DNA of 64,000 nucleotides from Bradysia coprophila (lineage: Eukaryota > Arthropoda > Insecta > Diptera > Sciaridae): assembly GCF_014529535.1 (NCBI RefSeq), contig NC_050735.1, positions 2,914,001-2,978,000 of the forward strand, read 5' to 3'. Position numbers and translations under genes: made by a program. Each line of letters begins with the position of its first letter. The stretch's first letter is position 1. Under the pieces are notes generated by a model. That model was not told where the DNA came from. It saw only the letters and a list, made by a program, of their open reading frames with translations, and made no database searches. Shown here piece after piece: positions 1-11,952 of the stretch.

Positions 1-503
1 GAGATTTTGCGGAACCGGCTCAACGAAAGAGCACAACCAAAGGAAAAGGAAAGAAAAATACGACTGCGGATAGTAACAATGATGATGAGGAGCAGAAAGC
101 GGCTGAGCTGGCTCTTCTCTTGGACGAAGGAGTGGAGAAAAAAGGCCACTTTAGTCTGAAGAAAATTCAAGACACCGAAAACGAATCAAAAACGAAGAAA
201 CGAAAGAAAAATCGCAAGAAACGAGATGCCGACGCTGACAAGGCACTGCTCGACGATGACTTCAAAATCAATACGAAAGATGATCGGTTTTCGGCTGTTT
301 ATTCATCACATTTGTACAACATTGATCCAACTGATTCGAATTTCAAGAAGACGAAGGGAATGCTGGAATTGATCGATGAGAAGCTGCATCGAACGGCTAG
401 TGGCGATTCTAGTGGCTCGTCGAATACTGTGAAACCAAAAAAAGATGTGGCCGTGTCGATGCTAGTCAAGAGCATCAAAAGAAAAACTGCAGGAAAAGTT
501 TGA
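1..503 (+). CDS. ESF1: ESF1, pre-rRNA processing protein, C-terminal part
   Basis: Open in frame from base 3 to a TGA at 501-503, with no start codon, so the 5' part lies outside the window. The product is very rich in lysine and acidic residues, as expected for a nucleolar protein. It carries the C-terminal signature of ESF1 (NUC153-type region): a DDRFSAVYSSHLYNIDP block followed by FKKTKGM and, near the end, VSMLVKSIKRKT. In yeast and animals ESF1 acts in the nucleolus in early 18S rRNA processing within the small-subunit processome. What is seen is the motif order and the basic tail; the function comes from the family. Everything seen lies in one exon. An AATAAA follows 49 bases after the stop, so the transcript probably ends close by. 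Confidence 0.85.
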   Translation, partial: DFAEPAQRKSTTKGKGKKNTTADSNNDDEEQKAAELALLLDEGVEKKGHFSLKKIQDTENESKTKKRKKNRKKRDADADKALLDDDFKINTKDDRFSAVYSSHLYNIDPTDSNFKKTKGMLELIDEKLHRTASGDSSGSSNTVKPKKDVAVSMLVKSIKRKTAGKV

Positions 504-551
504 CAAAGAAACGAGTAAGTTACTGTTGTACGGGATCGATGGGAACAGAAA

Positions 552-557
552 AATAAA
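552..557 (+). terminator. Poly(A) signal of ESF1
   Basis: A canonical AATAAA 49 bases after the ESF1 stop codon, the first in the 3' flank. Confidence 0.55.
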
Positions 558-567
558 ATTTTTATCA

Positions 568-2364
568 AAAAATCAATTTTTTGCTTTGAAAAATGAAAGG
601 ATTATGACTCAATAACGACCACAAATCTAGTACGAGTTACGAGTGTCTAAAGCCTCGTCTATCGTTGCAAACTCATTCGTTTCAACAAAATTGTTCAGAA
701 CGTATTCAAATAAGGCGGGTCCTAAGACTCATCGAGATATAACATTTGCTATTTGATACACATTTCGAGAGTTTATGCATTTTATTGAACTAAATGGAGA
801 AATTCATTAGTCGTAAACGCATTTTCATCTTTTTTAAACTCCTAAACTTTTACACCTTATCTTGGTAACTACGGGGCCATCAACACAGTGCTAACGCGAA
901 AAATGACGAATTTTGGACAATCTTGAAAAAAAAGCTTTGCATTCGATATACCTTCATCGTCTTCATTTAAAACTTTAGACCCTAGCTGCCAATCCATGGA
1001 TCGTGGATTTTCAAAATTATTCGACCTTTTATGTGAAGGCTAACAGACCTAATCCACTAACATTCAAGTTCTGAAGAAGGAACAACGTAGAACGTAGAAC
1101 AATACACTAAAAAATGGAACTTGCCCGAAATGGACAGCCACCAATTATTTTAAGGTGGCCGAATTCGAGGCTAAATGTCGACAAATGGTTAATTTTTGAC
1201 GAACGGTTTTTCAGCTTGAAATATATTGCAAGAGATTGGCTTACCAGAGTGATGAAAGTTATTGCAATTATCAAAAAACTGTTTTTTTTTTTAAATTTTG
1301 GTGAGATGAGCTTATATCAAAATGTTAGAGTAATTAGTTCAAATTTGTTTTTTTTTCTGATCGCCCGTTTTTCGATTTCGATTTTGTCTACATTTTGGGT
1401 AAATACAAATTTTTCAAGGAACGTCGAGAGTGTTCATCATTAAAAGTGTGTGCGTTCTATGGTTCTACGAAATCTACAACTCACCTTATCGATCGCAGCC
1501 ATGATTTAAAAAATACGTCTACGGTCCACTCACACTCCAGAAAGATCGAAAAAGCTGCAAAAAGTTAAAGGAAAAACTTTCAGAAGTCGTAAAGACACGG
1601 TAAAGTGTATCAACCAACAATTCAACAGTCTCGCAGATAAGCCACTTCTCTGAATCAGTAAAGTTAAACGAATTGCACGTAACATAACGTATAACTTACA
1701 TCTCCAAAATTTTAATCAAATTATCCCATCAAATCGACGGTCTTCAAATCAGTCTCATAGAACTAACAGTGTAGTCCATTAGGCACAGATAAGTATTGTC
1801 CATCAGGTTCAGATACAAGCATCTTCGAATCAAATAACTCATTTCACAATTTTTTTTAAAGTAGCTAACCTGTTTACAAAATTGGGACTCCTAATATCGA
1901 CCTCAAGGGTTTCTAGAGAGCTGATTTCTCCCCATTGATTGCTACAATTGAGCAACTAGTGTACAAATATCAGTATATCTCCAGGCCCGAACTGGCCAAA
2001 GTGAACGAATAGGCAAAGCCCGATGGGGCTTGCAGTCAACACACTCCAATAACAGGCACAAGAACAGAATTTTTTAGAACTCTTATTTTGAACGCAAGTT
2101 TGGCTGTTGCTTCAGAGTTGTTCGGCCGACCAGGTAACCTAGTGCGGTCCTGCATATCTCCGATTACATGATTATATATGATTCATGTCGAATTGAAATT
2201 TTTCAGATAAGTATTTGATTGCTAAAAACATTTGAATTTGATAATCATTTGCCGATGAAGTGCGCTAAAGAAATACGAAGCAAGTCAATTTTGCATTGAT
2301 CGCCAACGAAACGAGTAATTGCGCTGCATTTTTTGTGCGAAGTTTTGTTCTTTGTTTCGAGATA
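568..2364. other. Intergenic, no gene seen
   Basis: AT-rich spacer between ESF1 and the first tetraspanin. The only longer open frame (1114-1443) has no splice partner and reads through poly-T tracts, so it is not taken as coding. The last few hundred bases must hold the promoter of the tetraspanin; no TATA box stands out. Confidence 0.5.
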
Positions 2365-3562
2365 ATGGAACCGAATAGAAGGAGTGCAGGTCGGATAAAA
2401 ACAAAATTCGACTTGGGCCTTGCATTCTGGAAATATCTGATGTTACTTTTGAATGTTGGCTTCGTTGTAAGTTGTGCTTGTAAATATATTAAACTGGAAA
2501 TAGGTTTGATATACTTCGACGGTTTATGACCTAAAAGTCACTTGCAGATATCAAGCGTCTTATTGATATCGGCTGGAGTTTCAACGTATCTCACATTTAA
2601 AACAATGTACAATGAAATGGGTGATGCTTTCCGAATGTTATCAATTTTTTGGATGGTTGTTGGAGTTACCACAACAGCCATCGGGACATTTGGTATTTTC
2701 GTTGCTTTTAAAGAGAATGTAACCCTAGCAAATTTGGTAAAACAATTTAAATGATCATCCAGACTTTCATATTTTATTGAATTTATATTGGCTAGTATGG
2801 CATTGCAATGACGTTTGTATTTTTGGGTCCAATCTCTGCCGGTATTGCTGACTTCACTCTGATATCCAGATCACGATATATCGCATCAGACCTACTGGAT
2901 TCAATGATTAAAGGTTATAGTTACAGCAATGAATATAGGTACAACATAGACTACGTCTATAACTATATCTACAACTTTGCTGGCTATAGCTACTACTATG
3001 AATACGACTACCGTTCTGCAATGGACTGGATACAAACGAAGGTTCGTTGTGCTTTGCTTGAAATAGTATGAAATGGAGAACTATATAGACTTATTTTACC
3101 ACACAAAGTTTGAATGCTGTGGCAATAATGGACCAAGCGATTGGGCAAATTTATTGCTTTATTGGTTACCCCATCACCTACAAACTGTCGATGGGCCCAT
3201 TAACTCAGCCCTTGGCGAGTACCCAATGCCTGCGTCGTGTTGTGTGCAAAACAGCAATTACGTGAAATTAACTTGCGAAAAATATCACAGCACCGGCTGT
3301 TTCGAGCCTATTCATCAAATTTTTTCTGAGACTGTCATGTCGATTGGTACTTTTGGACTATTCTTTTCCATGTTGCAGGTAGGTAGAATCGACTTTTAGA
3401 GTACAACAGAATTATGACGAAAGATTTGATTGTATCCAGATGTTGGCCATCATCTTAGGATTCGTGTATGCTCAGATTCTACGTGACAAATCCAGAGTCC
3501 AGAATTATGTGAACGTCTCGAATAGTGTTCAAGAAGAAGAAAGAAATGTGAGCTGTTGTTGA
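2365..3562 (+). CDS. Tetraspanin A, five exons
   Basis: Exons 2365-2466, 2548-2736, 2796-3041, 3109-3378 and 3440-3562 join to 309 residues plus a TGA; every junction is phase 0 (the last acceptor is sure to within one base). It has four membrane segments (about residues 20-45, 62-85, 98-120, 250-280). The large extracellular loop has the tetraspanin hallmarks: CCG at 182-184, a second CC at 223-224, and further cysteines at 235 and 243. Exon 2 is 189 nt, exactly as in the two paralogues downstream. The start was chosen because the paralogues also begin with a short basic N-terminus just before the first membrane segment. Tetraspanins organise membrane microdomains with partner proteins; the specific partner is unknown. 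This copy has a longer, tyrosine-rich loop in exon 3 (246 nt against 165) and a CC near the C-terminus that could be palmitoylated (inference). Confidence 0.85.
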
Positions 3563-3670
3563 TGTAAATTAAAAGTTGGAAGCTCCAGTTTTTTTCATGC
3601 TTCGGACGGACAATGATGGCAATTTTTGATATTTTTTTTCTCGAGTTGTCGGCCCTTTCCATGAAAACTC

Positions 3671-3778
3671 ACATGTGTACCTGCTTTGGACGATTAATTA
3701 TATAGGCACTTTCGCTCAGTTCGGCCTACAACTCACGAAATTGCCTAAAATCAATCGTGCAAATCAGGTACACAAATG
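3671..3778. repeat. Hairpin MITE-like repeat
   Basis: Two imperfect inverted arms of about 40 bases (3671-3714 and 3731-3778) begin with TGTGTACCTG and end with CAGGTACACA. A relative with the same stem words (CGATTNA and GCGAAATTGCC) lies at about 30199-30280 in the ClpX intron, so this is a dispersed family and not a chance stem. Confidence 0.5.
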
Positions 3779-4240
3779 ACTATTACATGACTATAGATAA
3801 AAAAAAAGAAAAGTATGGGTTTCGTGTGAATTTTGATGATCTGAGACGTAGTCGAGGTCAATCAACACCGATTTATGGAATGGATCTTACATTAAACTAG
3901 AGTTTTTGAAACATGAAAAATGGTGAAATTTTGACTTTCAGCTGCTATAGCTCTGCGACTAGGTGACCCATGGCAGTCAATCTTACAATTTACAATTGCA
4001 TAGCCACAGGTGATCCCAAATTATTTAAAAAAAAATATATTTTTAATTATGTTGTGGCCTGAACAACTTTCATGCTAAGTAATTAAAAGCCTCAGTCCTT
4101 GTTTTATGGTAAAATTGTATTTTGTTTTGTTTAAAGAAAAACTTGTACAGCTTCCTTCCGACAGTCAATTAACTATTAACTCTCTTTACCACGAACATCG
4201 AACACCGTCCATCATGGTATTGAATGAATGACAATACTCT

Positions 4241-5684
4241 TTATGATTGCATCGGATCATAGTCTGTCTCTTGGTGGTCGGAAGCTGAATTTCCGTGATA
4301 AGTGTTCCAAATTTGCACCTGTAGTTGAGTTTTCTTGCCTCGTATAAGCCGTGCATAATGGAATCCCAAGACAATACCCAAAAACTGCGGAATAAACAAT
4401 TAGAAATATTTCCCTGACAATTTATGTTAATGGCAACAACTTTAAAAATATGCGACGGCGACGTAAGTTCTCGTTAAAATGACCTTTTGAAGGAAAAATG
4501 ATAATGTAACAAAATTCAACTCGTCCAACTCAAATAAAAAATCAACATTGACTTTGACTCATCTTAAATCTTCACTTGCATTAAACGCTGCTTATAAAGC
4601 GGTCGTATTCTATCTACTTGAACATTTTGGTGAGAAATACGAACTCATAGCCTTCAATCTACCGGGCTGATGCTCAATTTCATAGATTTTATCCAACCAA
4701 GGTGAACACACATACCTGTAAAATCGAGAAAATAAGCCCGAATGTACCAGCCAGCATCACACTCGCAGAAACAATTCGATGAATAGGGTCAAAGCATCCA
4801 GTCTTATGATAACGGTCGCATCTTAGGTTCACATAATTGCTATTTTGTTCACAACATGAAACTGGCAATCGATCGATTTGATTTATCTGCGCGTCAGTGG
4901 TAGAGTTTAGGTGGTCGAAGTAGTCATATTTGTCGTAACGAGGAGAAGGTGTTGTATACCTATCAAACTTTTGCCAATCCGATGGATCGTTGATGCCACA
5001 GCACTGATACTATTTTGATCGATTTTTTTGTTATTGCGTTTTTCCAGGGGCTTGATATATGATATTCAATGAGCAACACTAACGTTTAGTTGAATCCAAT
5101 CAACTTCTGGTTGATAGCCGCGTGAATAGTCTATCATCATTCGTTTGAGTTGATTGGTTACAATGTATTGGGTTTGATTTAGAAAGCTGAAACTATAGGC
5201 CGATACTGCTATTTGCCAGACAAATACCACCATAATTAAGATGCCATACTATAAATGTAGCCATATTAGTATTTGAAGACTGCAATGGGGAAATTCTTAT
5301 CTAACCGATCGACTTACTATATTGGCAGAAGCTGTGCTTTCCTTCAACGCAGCAAATATGCCAAAGAAAGCTACGATCAAAAAAATGGTCCCGATGACTA
5401 ACCACAGTGTTGACACTGTATCGACTCCATAAGCCATCATATCGTAGGTGGACGTAAAAGCGACTGTTAGTGATATTCCACTGGATATGGCCATAACACT
5501 AGCGATCTTCACATACATTGTAAATTAGAATGGGTAATTTCCGTTGAACATAACGCTTGAGCCTAATTTTCATACTTACAACAAAGACAGCATTCAACAG
5601 AAACAGTGTGTATTTCGTGCATGTTATTCCGAAATTTGATTTATTTTTGTAAAGTTTTCGATCCACTTCCATTTTCTCCGGCAT
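4241..5684 (-). CDS. Tetraspanin B, five exons
   Basis: On the - strand, exons 5684-5580, 5506-5318, 5248-5084, 5009-4716 and 4384-4241 join to 298 residues plus a TAA, all junctions phase 0. Four membrane segments are present. The large loop has YQCCG (cysteines 156-157), then a VSCC pair and single cysteines before the fourth membrane segment, so this is a CCG tetraspanin. The 294-nt exon 4 holds the whole large loop. It converges with tetraspanin A (tail to tail, 678 bases apart) and runs head to tail with tetraspanin C, with which it shares exon lengths 189, 165 and 144. The C-terminal tail is hydrophilic and lacks the CC pair of paralogue A. The role in the cell is inferred from the family only. 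Confidence 0.85.
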
Positions 5685-6083
5685 TTCTTTAACAATAGTT
5701 AGTTAAGTGCGTATATCGATTCGATTCGACAATAATCCATTTGATGAAAGAAAATATTGCAATTTTTCTATCTACTTTCGCGCATTATCGCTCACGATGT
5801 ATATTTATCTGATAAAGAGCTATTAAAAACCATTAGTCAAGTTATCTTCGATAAAGAGTAGTAGGTAAGACATCCGGGGAATTCTTTCGATTTGAAAGTA
5901 CAATAGCAAAAGGTTTCGCAAAATGATGTCCTAGCTGAAGTCCTGGACAAGATAATAAAAACCAGCAGTACGTTTTCAGTCCAAATTATATTTTGTTTCA
6001 CAGAGCAATTTCGTGCGTCAGTTAATTAATTAATTTTTTATTTACTTTATCACGAATCATGAATGAACGACAATACTCTGTCT

Positions 6084-9000
6084 CTACCATTGTATCGGAG
6101 AATAGTCTGTCTCTTGACGGGCGGAAGTTGAATTTTCTTGATTAGTGTTCCAAATTTGCATGTCTCGTTGAGTCTTCTTGCCTCGCACAAGCCGTGCAAA
6201 ATAGAATCCCAGGATAATACCCAAGAGCTACAAAATCAAAGATTTACTAGAACATTTCACTTAGAGACGTAATGAATTTGTCAGCAAGATTATACCACTA
6301 GCTTTTGTAACGATTGACTGATGCGATAAAATACCTTACCATGCACCGTAGTTCATACTCGACATGCATCAATACTCCTGGAAGCGCTCTTATATGTGCA
6401 TGTCGCGTAAAAACTACGTATCGTAATGTACTATTACGTACAAATCAATGAAGTAATGACTCACTTTCGGGGTAGTAAGTAGGCATGGGCGATAATGATA
6501 ATGATTTTCTATAATTATCGATTATCGATAATCGATAATTATCGACTTTTTTTATCGAAAATTATCAAAAAAAATATCGATAATCGATAATTATTGATAC
6601 TTTGATAATTATCAAGATATCGATAGTTCGATATATTGATATTTCGGTCCGAAATTCCGATATATCGGTATATTATCATGAATTTTCAGATAAATATCAA
6701 AATATCGATTTTTTGATGATAATTATCGAATTTCGATATTTTGATAATTATCGATAATTATCAAATTATCGATAACGATATGATTAATCGATTATCAATA
6801 ATTTCTTTCGATTGATATTATCGATAATTTTGAACGTCTTGAACGTAGTAAGTAACTTAAGTGAGTCTTGATGGTATCAATAGATAGCTTGTTTTTGTCA
6901 ATGAAAGTCTAGAACAGGTATGGTCGATCGGCGAATTCGTCATAAACGCACTCACATTTTATGTCAAAATAATGTGAAAATGAGTGCGTTTAAGTACGAA
7001 AATCAAATTTTTATGTCCTCCGGACGGATAATAAACCACACGGAAAATCCGTGAATTTCGATAAAGGCTGTGTAACTTATAATATAGCTGTAGTTTTTAT
7101 AATATAGCTGCAAGACTTATAAAAATATAGCTACTAAACGTATATTCTGTTAATGTTGGTTATTTACGTGCAATATGAGTTACACAACTATATTATGAAT
7201 TACAGAGCTACATTATGCACCGTGGACACATTTTATAGCTAGGATCTGCATATTGTGGCTGTGTACTCTATATCATAGCTGTGTAACGCATATTTGACGT
7301 ATGAAAAATATAGCTGTGTGCTGCATATGTGTGGGACCATTCATTCAAGTCATGATTCGTGCTGGTCGGACTCAATGTTAATATACAAACAAAAACTGTT
7401 CTAAAATATCTTGGCTGATTGTAATGAAGCTTGATGATCAGGTTATAGTAGTTATAGTATAACCTTTTCAATATTGTCAGATTCCGTAGAAACACAGACG
7501 AATGAGAATATCCGAAATTTCACTGCATTAGAAACGAATTAATTAATTAGCCAAATCGTAAAAATGAAACTCGTCATTTCACAGAAAATTGAATTCGTGA
7601 TTCTTCGCGCGGTATCAATTCACTTTCTTTCAGAACCTAGAACAATCCTTGCAGTGACAACTCACAAAAGTAAAATATAAAAACTACAGACTTGAATCAG
7701 GCTGTGTGCCACATAATATAGCTGCAGGATTTATATTGCCGTAGCAACACTTCGAAATAAGAACATGTTAAAGCACAAGCAAAATTAGCACATCAGCAGC
7801 ATATGTGATGGTCGGATTCTCAGGTTAAGCATCAATCGGCGCTGTTAGTACTTAGATGGGTGACCGCAAAATTCATGAAAGTTTGTGAAAATTTTTTATT
7901 TCTCGTGATAGATTTGAAATGTGGCTCACAGCTATAATATAAATTACACAGCTATTTTAACTGTAGTCTTCGCAATATACATTACACAGCTAAATGCCAA
8001 AAAATGGGGGTGCTAAGTCCACTTATAGCTCTCACACGCATATCAGGATTTTCCGTGCATACCTATTTTACACTTTCATTGGTTTTTGTTGTATGAGTTA
8101 AAACATAGTTAGCATAGTGTCTAACAATCTTTTGCTGTAGCACTTATCACTAAGTCCGAATTCACAGGCATCCGTTTTGCCTCCATGTCCATGACAGTTG
8201 GCATTCATCCAATAGAGCATATTGATTTAAATGAAAACTGTTACGTACACAGAGGTAAATCGGAATGAAAGCGGATGACTGTGAGGCCACCTTAAAGCCT
8301 CCAATTTTGACACTTGTTAATTCAGTGTTTATGCTAGCAAGCAGCAGAGCTGTGTCACATGCTATTATAAGTATGAAGTATTTCATTCCTTAATTCGTTC
8401 GCTAGGAATATTTTTCGACGAACGAGAATATTTTTAAAACTCGAGTCGCAATTCTTTGCAAGATTGTTTTCAGAAAGTGAAGAAATGTATGTCGGTGTGT
8501 AGGTTAAAAGTCGATGTGTCCGATCAAATGGAATATACGTACCTGCAAAATCGAAACTATCAGACTCGAAGTACCAAACATCATAATACTAGCAGAAACG
8601 ATTTGATAAATAGCATCGAAGCATCCGGAGCTATGATAGTGCTCGCACTTTAGGTTCACATAATTGCTAAATGGTTTACAGCATGATACTGGCATCCTAA
8701 TACCGGTTTCATTTAATTGCGAGTCAATGAATGAGTGGTAGTTGTTCCATGCGTTCGCGTAATAAAGGCCTCCTTCAAAATCAAGCCAATCCTGTGGATC
8801 TCTAATGCCACAGCACTGGAACTGATATTTATTTGATTTATTTATTTGTTATGGTTGTTGTAAAATTGAATTTCATAAAGAAACACTAACATTTGATTGA
8901 ATCCAATCCACTTCGACTTGAGAATCGTATGAGTAATGCGTCATCATCGATCTGAGTTGATAGCTTACCATGTCTTGAATTTGATTTATAAGCGTGAAAC

Positions 9001-9563
9001 TATAGATCGAGACGGCTATTTGCAAAATAAATACCACCATCATTAAGACAGCATACTAAAAACCATAATCATTTGAAGAATTCAATGAGGAAATTGTTAT
9101 CTAACTTACTATGTTGGAAAGAGCTGTGCTTTCCTTAAAAGCAGTAAAGATGCCAACCAAAGCTACGATCAAGAAAATGATCCCGACGACTAGCCACAAT
9201 GTTGTCAACGCATTGAATCCGTAAGCCATCATATAGTAGTACGATGTGAAAGCGACTATGGTTGATATTCCACTGGATATGGCCAGAACACTAGCGATCT
9301 TCATAAATGAGATAATATTTGAGTTCACTAGCCTCTAGGGATAGGGTAACTCGGGCTAACTATTTTGGTATATACAAGGAATGTTTTGAAACAGATTATC
9401 TCATTATCTTACAGACAGTCTCGTAAATTGCTCAACCACCACTTCACAAGTAATGCATTTAACTACTTACAACAAATACAACATTCAACAGAAATAGAAT
9501 GTATTTCGTGCATGTTAGTCCGAAATTTAATTTTTCTTTATTACGTTCTCGATTCACGTCCAT
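6084..9563 (-). CDS. Tetraspanin C, five exons with a transposon-filled intron 4
   Basis: On the - strand, exons 9563-9471, 9298-9110, 9055-8891, 8821-8543 and 6227-6084 join to 289 residues plus a TAG, all phase 0. It is the closest relative of tetraspanin B: exons 2, 3 and 5 have identical lengths (189, 165, 144 nt) and the C-terminal exon encodes nearly the same LGIxLGF...RGKKTQ tail. The large loop has FQCCG (cysteines 152-153), a VSCC pair and two more cysteines. Intron 4 is 2315 bases where the paralogues have 61 (A) and 331 (B); the extra length is explained by the elements at 6481-6844 and 6899-8081. All splice sites and the frame are intact, so the gene looks functional despite the insertions. 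An upstream in-frame ATG exists, but the start at 9563 matches the paralogues. Confidence 0.82.
6481..6844 (+). mobile_element. Low-complexity element, family A copy 1 (CGATAAT core)
   Basis: The element starts AGGCATGGGCG and consists almost wholly of overlapping ATCGATAAT words, many of them palindromic. It is flanked by the direct repeat GTAGTAAGT (6472-6480 and 6845-6853). The far end reads GAACGTCTTGAAC, where copy 2 has the intact terminal repeat, so this end is damaged. It lies in intron 4 of tetraspanin C, in the opposite orientation to copy 2 at 11262-11670. Confidence 0.7.
6899..8081. mobile_element. MITE (TIR CAATGAAAGT) split by a nested insertion
   Basis: The outer parts (6899-7038 and 8058-8081) match end to end the uninterrupted copy at 60011-60172: both open CAATGAAAGT, carry AACAGGTATGGTC-type inverted ends and share a GAGTGCGTTTAAGTACG centre. 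The match is broken at 7039-8057 by a different element. Outer element first, inner one later. Confidence 0.7.
7039..8057. mobile_element. Non-autonomous DNA element with TIR CACGGAAAATCC and many TATAGCT words
   Basis: A 1019-bp element bounded by CACGGAAAATCC (7039-7050) and its complement (8046-8057), with a 2-base CA duplication on each side (7037-7038, 8058-8059). Its first 280 and last 380 bases carry many copies of an ATATAGCTGTGTAA-like word in both orientations, as subterminal transposase-binding arrays often do. No coding frame. The class is not assigned. Confidence 0.65.
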
Positions 9564-10582
9564 TTTGGATGGAAGTTTTCTTTTACGACAATTAGTGAAG
9601 TGCGTATAGTTTGACTGATTCAACAATAATACGAAAGAAAATATTGCAATTTGTCTATCTAGTTTCGCGCATATTATCGCTATGTTTATCTGATAAAGGT
9701 TATTGAAAACCATGAGTAGGGTTATCTTCGATAAAGAGGTATAAGTATTAGACATCCAGCAAATTCTTTCGATCTTTCAGTACTATATCCCACCTTAAGG
9801 GTGGGTCAGGTCCTTTCACTGATGAACTTACCGAAAGACGTTGAAACATATCCTTTTATTTTTCTTCGTTCGTCATTGACATTACTTTGAGACCTCCATG
9901 CAAAAGTTTCTGCAAACGTTTGTAACATTGTAACATCTACAGATTGTCTACATGGTGGTCACAAGAAACACTTTCTGAGTGAACGAGGCGAATGATCAAA
10001 ACTACATTCTTATGAGCTTAAAACGCTTAAAACGAATGTAACGGCAAAGGTTAGGAGATAATTACGTTTTAAAGGGGAAAACTTCCAAATTCGTATTTTT
10101 ACCTCGATTTACCGAAAAAATCTTGTTGTGCTGTCATAGCTCTTAGAAAACTATTCTCCGGAGTGGTCGCGAAAATGGTTTTTCATCAATAACTCCAAGG
10201 ACGGAGTAATGTCAAGGTGTGTACATTTATGAAAGTCAATGAGGTGAATATTGTTCTCCCAGCCCTCGGCAACAAGTGAAAAACCTAGATAAACTGAAAA
10301 CTGAAAGGAAGCTCTAACCCGGAGTTTTGTAGGTCACTGACATCAAGCACTATCCATTGATACTCCACTCAAACATGTCCACTATCACGGAAAGAAATGG
10401 AGTTGATTTTTCACAGCTCATCAAATTTTGGGAAAATCGTTGAACTTTGACGTTCCCCAAATAACGTTTTTTCGAGTAACTTCATCAAAATTGTATTCTT
10501 TTTAGTTTTTTACTTATATTTGTGTCATAAATATCTATTTCTGACGTAAGACGTTTGACCTAACAGTCAATAAATGTCTTTA

Positions 10583-11055
10583 GAGCCAAACCACGTAGAA
10601 ACTTTCTGTAGTGAAGTGACATTTTTGACGTTGTCATATTTGACGATGTCATTTTTGACGTTGTCATTTTGACATTCGAAAAATTTCGTCATAATTTCAA
10701 TTGAAAACGTGAAATGTACACAAAACTTGTATTTAAACAATTAATTTTGAATAATATTGAATAAACTATAGCACTGTAATATGCCAAAATGACCAATGAA
10801 AGTATAAACCAGAAATGGTCTGTTCATACAAACCGGAAGACATAGCGATTTCTTACAAACAAACTCTACTCTCATGAGAGGTGAGTGTGTTTATATGAAA
10901 TCGCTATGTCCTCCGCCGCGCCATACAAAGTTTGACAATCGACCATACCTTGTGTTGACGTTCATTGAAAATGACAACGTCAAAAATGACAACATCAAAA
11001 ATGTCAATGTTAAAACTGTCACTTCACGACAAAAACTTTCGATGTGATTTGGCTC
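10583..11055. mobile_element. MITE, TTA duplication and GAGCCAAA ends (Harbinger-like)
   Basis: Inverted ends start GAGCCAAACCACGTAGAAA (left) and GAGCCAAATCACATCGAAA (right strand reversed), followed by several TGACGTTGTCA words in mirror arrangement. TTA flanks both sides (10580-10582, 11056-11058), the duplication typical of PIF/Harbinger. The centre is interrupted by the MITE at 10794-10967. The superfamily rests on the TTA only. Confidence 0.6.
10794..10967. mobile_element. MITE (TIR CAATGAAAGT), diverged copy
   Basis: Third copy of the family at 6899 and 60011, recognised by CAATGAAAGTATAAACC at the left, CGACCATACCT then CATTG at the right, and a TATGTCCTCC core. It sits inside the Harbinger-like element. 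Its centre carries a mirrored ACATAGCGATTTC / GAAATCGCTATGT pair that the other two copies lack. Confidence 0.6.
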
Positions 11056-11261
11056 TTAGGTCTAACTGGAGGTATGAACAAAAATAACCGTTAAAAATTG
11101 TGAAAATGAACTAAGTTCAAGTCAGGGCTTGTTATTGAAAATTAATTTTCTGAAAATTGCCAAAATTTACCAAAATTTCTAAATTTACCGAAAACGTTTT
11201 GTGTAGTTTCAGTAAACTATATTCCCAAGGCCTTGCTTGGTTGAAGTATTTAGTGAGGCAT

Positions 11262-11670
11262 AGGGATGGGAGACGTTCAAAATTATCGATAATATCAATC
11301 GAAAGAAATTATCGATAATTGATTAATCATATCGTTATCGATAATTTAATAATTATCTATAATTATCAAAATATCGAAATTCGATAATTATCAAAATATC
11401 GAAATTCGATAATTATCAAAATATCGATATCTTGATATTTATCTGAAAATTCATGATAATATACCGATATATCGGAATATATCGATAAATATCGGATTTT
11501 CGGACCGAAATATCGATATATCGAATTATCGATATCTTGATAATTATCAAAATATCAATAATTATCGATTATCGATATTTTTTTGATAATTTTCGATAAA
11601 AAAAGTCGATAATTATCGATTATCGATAATCGATATTTATCGATAATCATTATCATTATCGCCCATGCCT
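11262..11670 (-). mobile_element. Low-complexity element, family A copy 2 (CGATAAT core)
   Basis: A 409-bp element bounded by AGGGATGGGAG and CGCCCATGCCT (imperfect inverted ends) and flanked by a perfect 10-base duplication AGTGAGGCAT (11252-11261, 11671-11680). The inside is ATCGATAAT words throughout. It is an inverted relative of copy 1, alignable over nearly its whole length. Confidence 0.75.
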
Positions 11671-11952
11671 AGTGAGGCATTCACATATTGTATTGTGGTA
11701 CGTTCATATTCGTAGAATTTAGTTATCTCTTTGAGTACAGTAACATAAGATATACTGGAACGCTTACGCTCTAAATGAAATTTAAATTAACCGCACTTTT
11801 CATTTGAGACTGAACGCAGTTGTTGTTCCGAAACAAAAGTTTTCTCTGAAAAATGTTCACCCAATTTCACCTTTCATAAATTTTGACGTTCCTTTTTTAC
11901 CTCAAGTCAATTTTTCCTTTTTCATTTTGGTTTTAAATCGCTATAACGAGGA

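Noticed and set aside
1114-1443. 109-codon + frame between ESF1 and tetraspanin A
   Set aside because: Half of it is read through poly-T and low-complexity sequence; no domain, no splice partner.
8162-8386. - strand frame with a signal-peptide-like start in intron 4 of tetraspanin C
   Set aside because: Hydrophobic start but no cysteine pattern, no promoter and no second copy; lies between the MITE and exon 4 and is best seen as intron.
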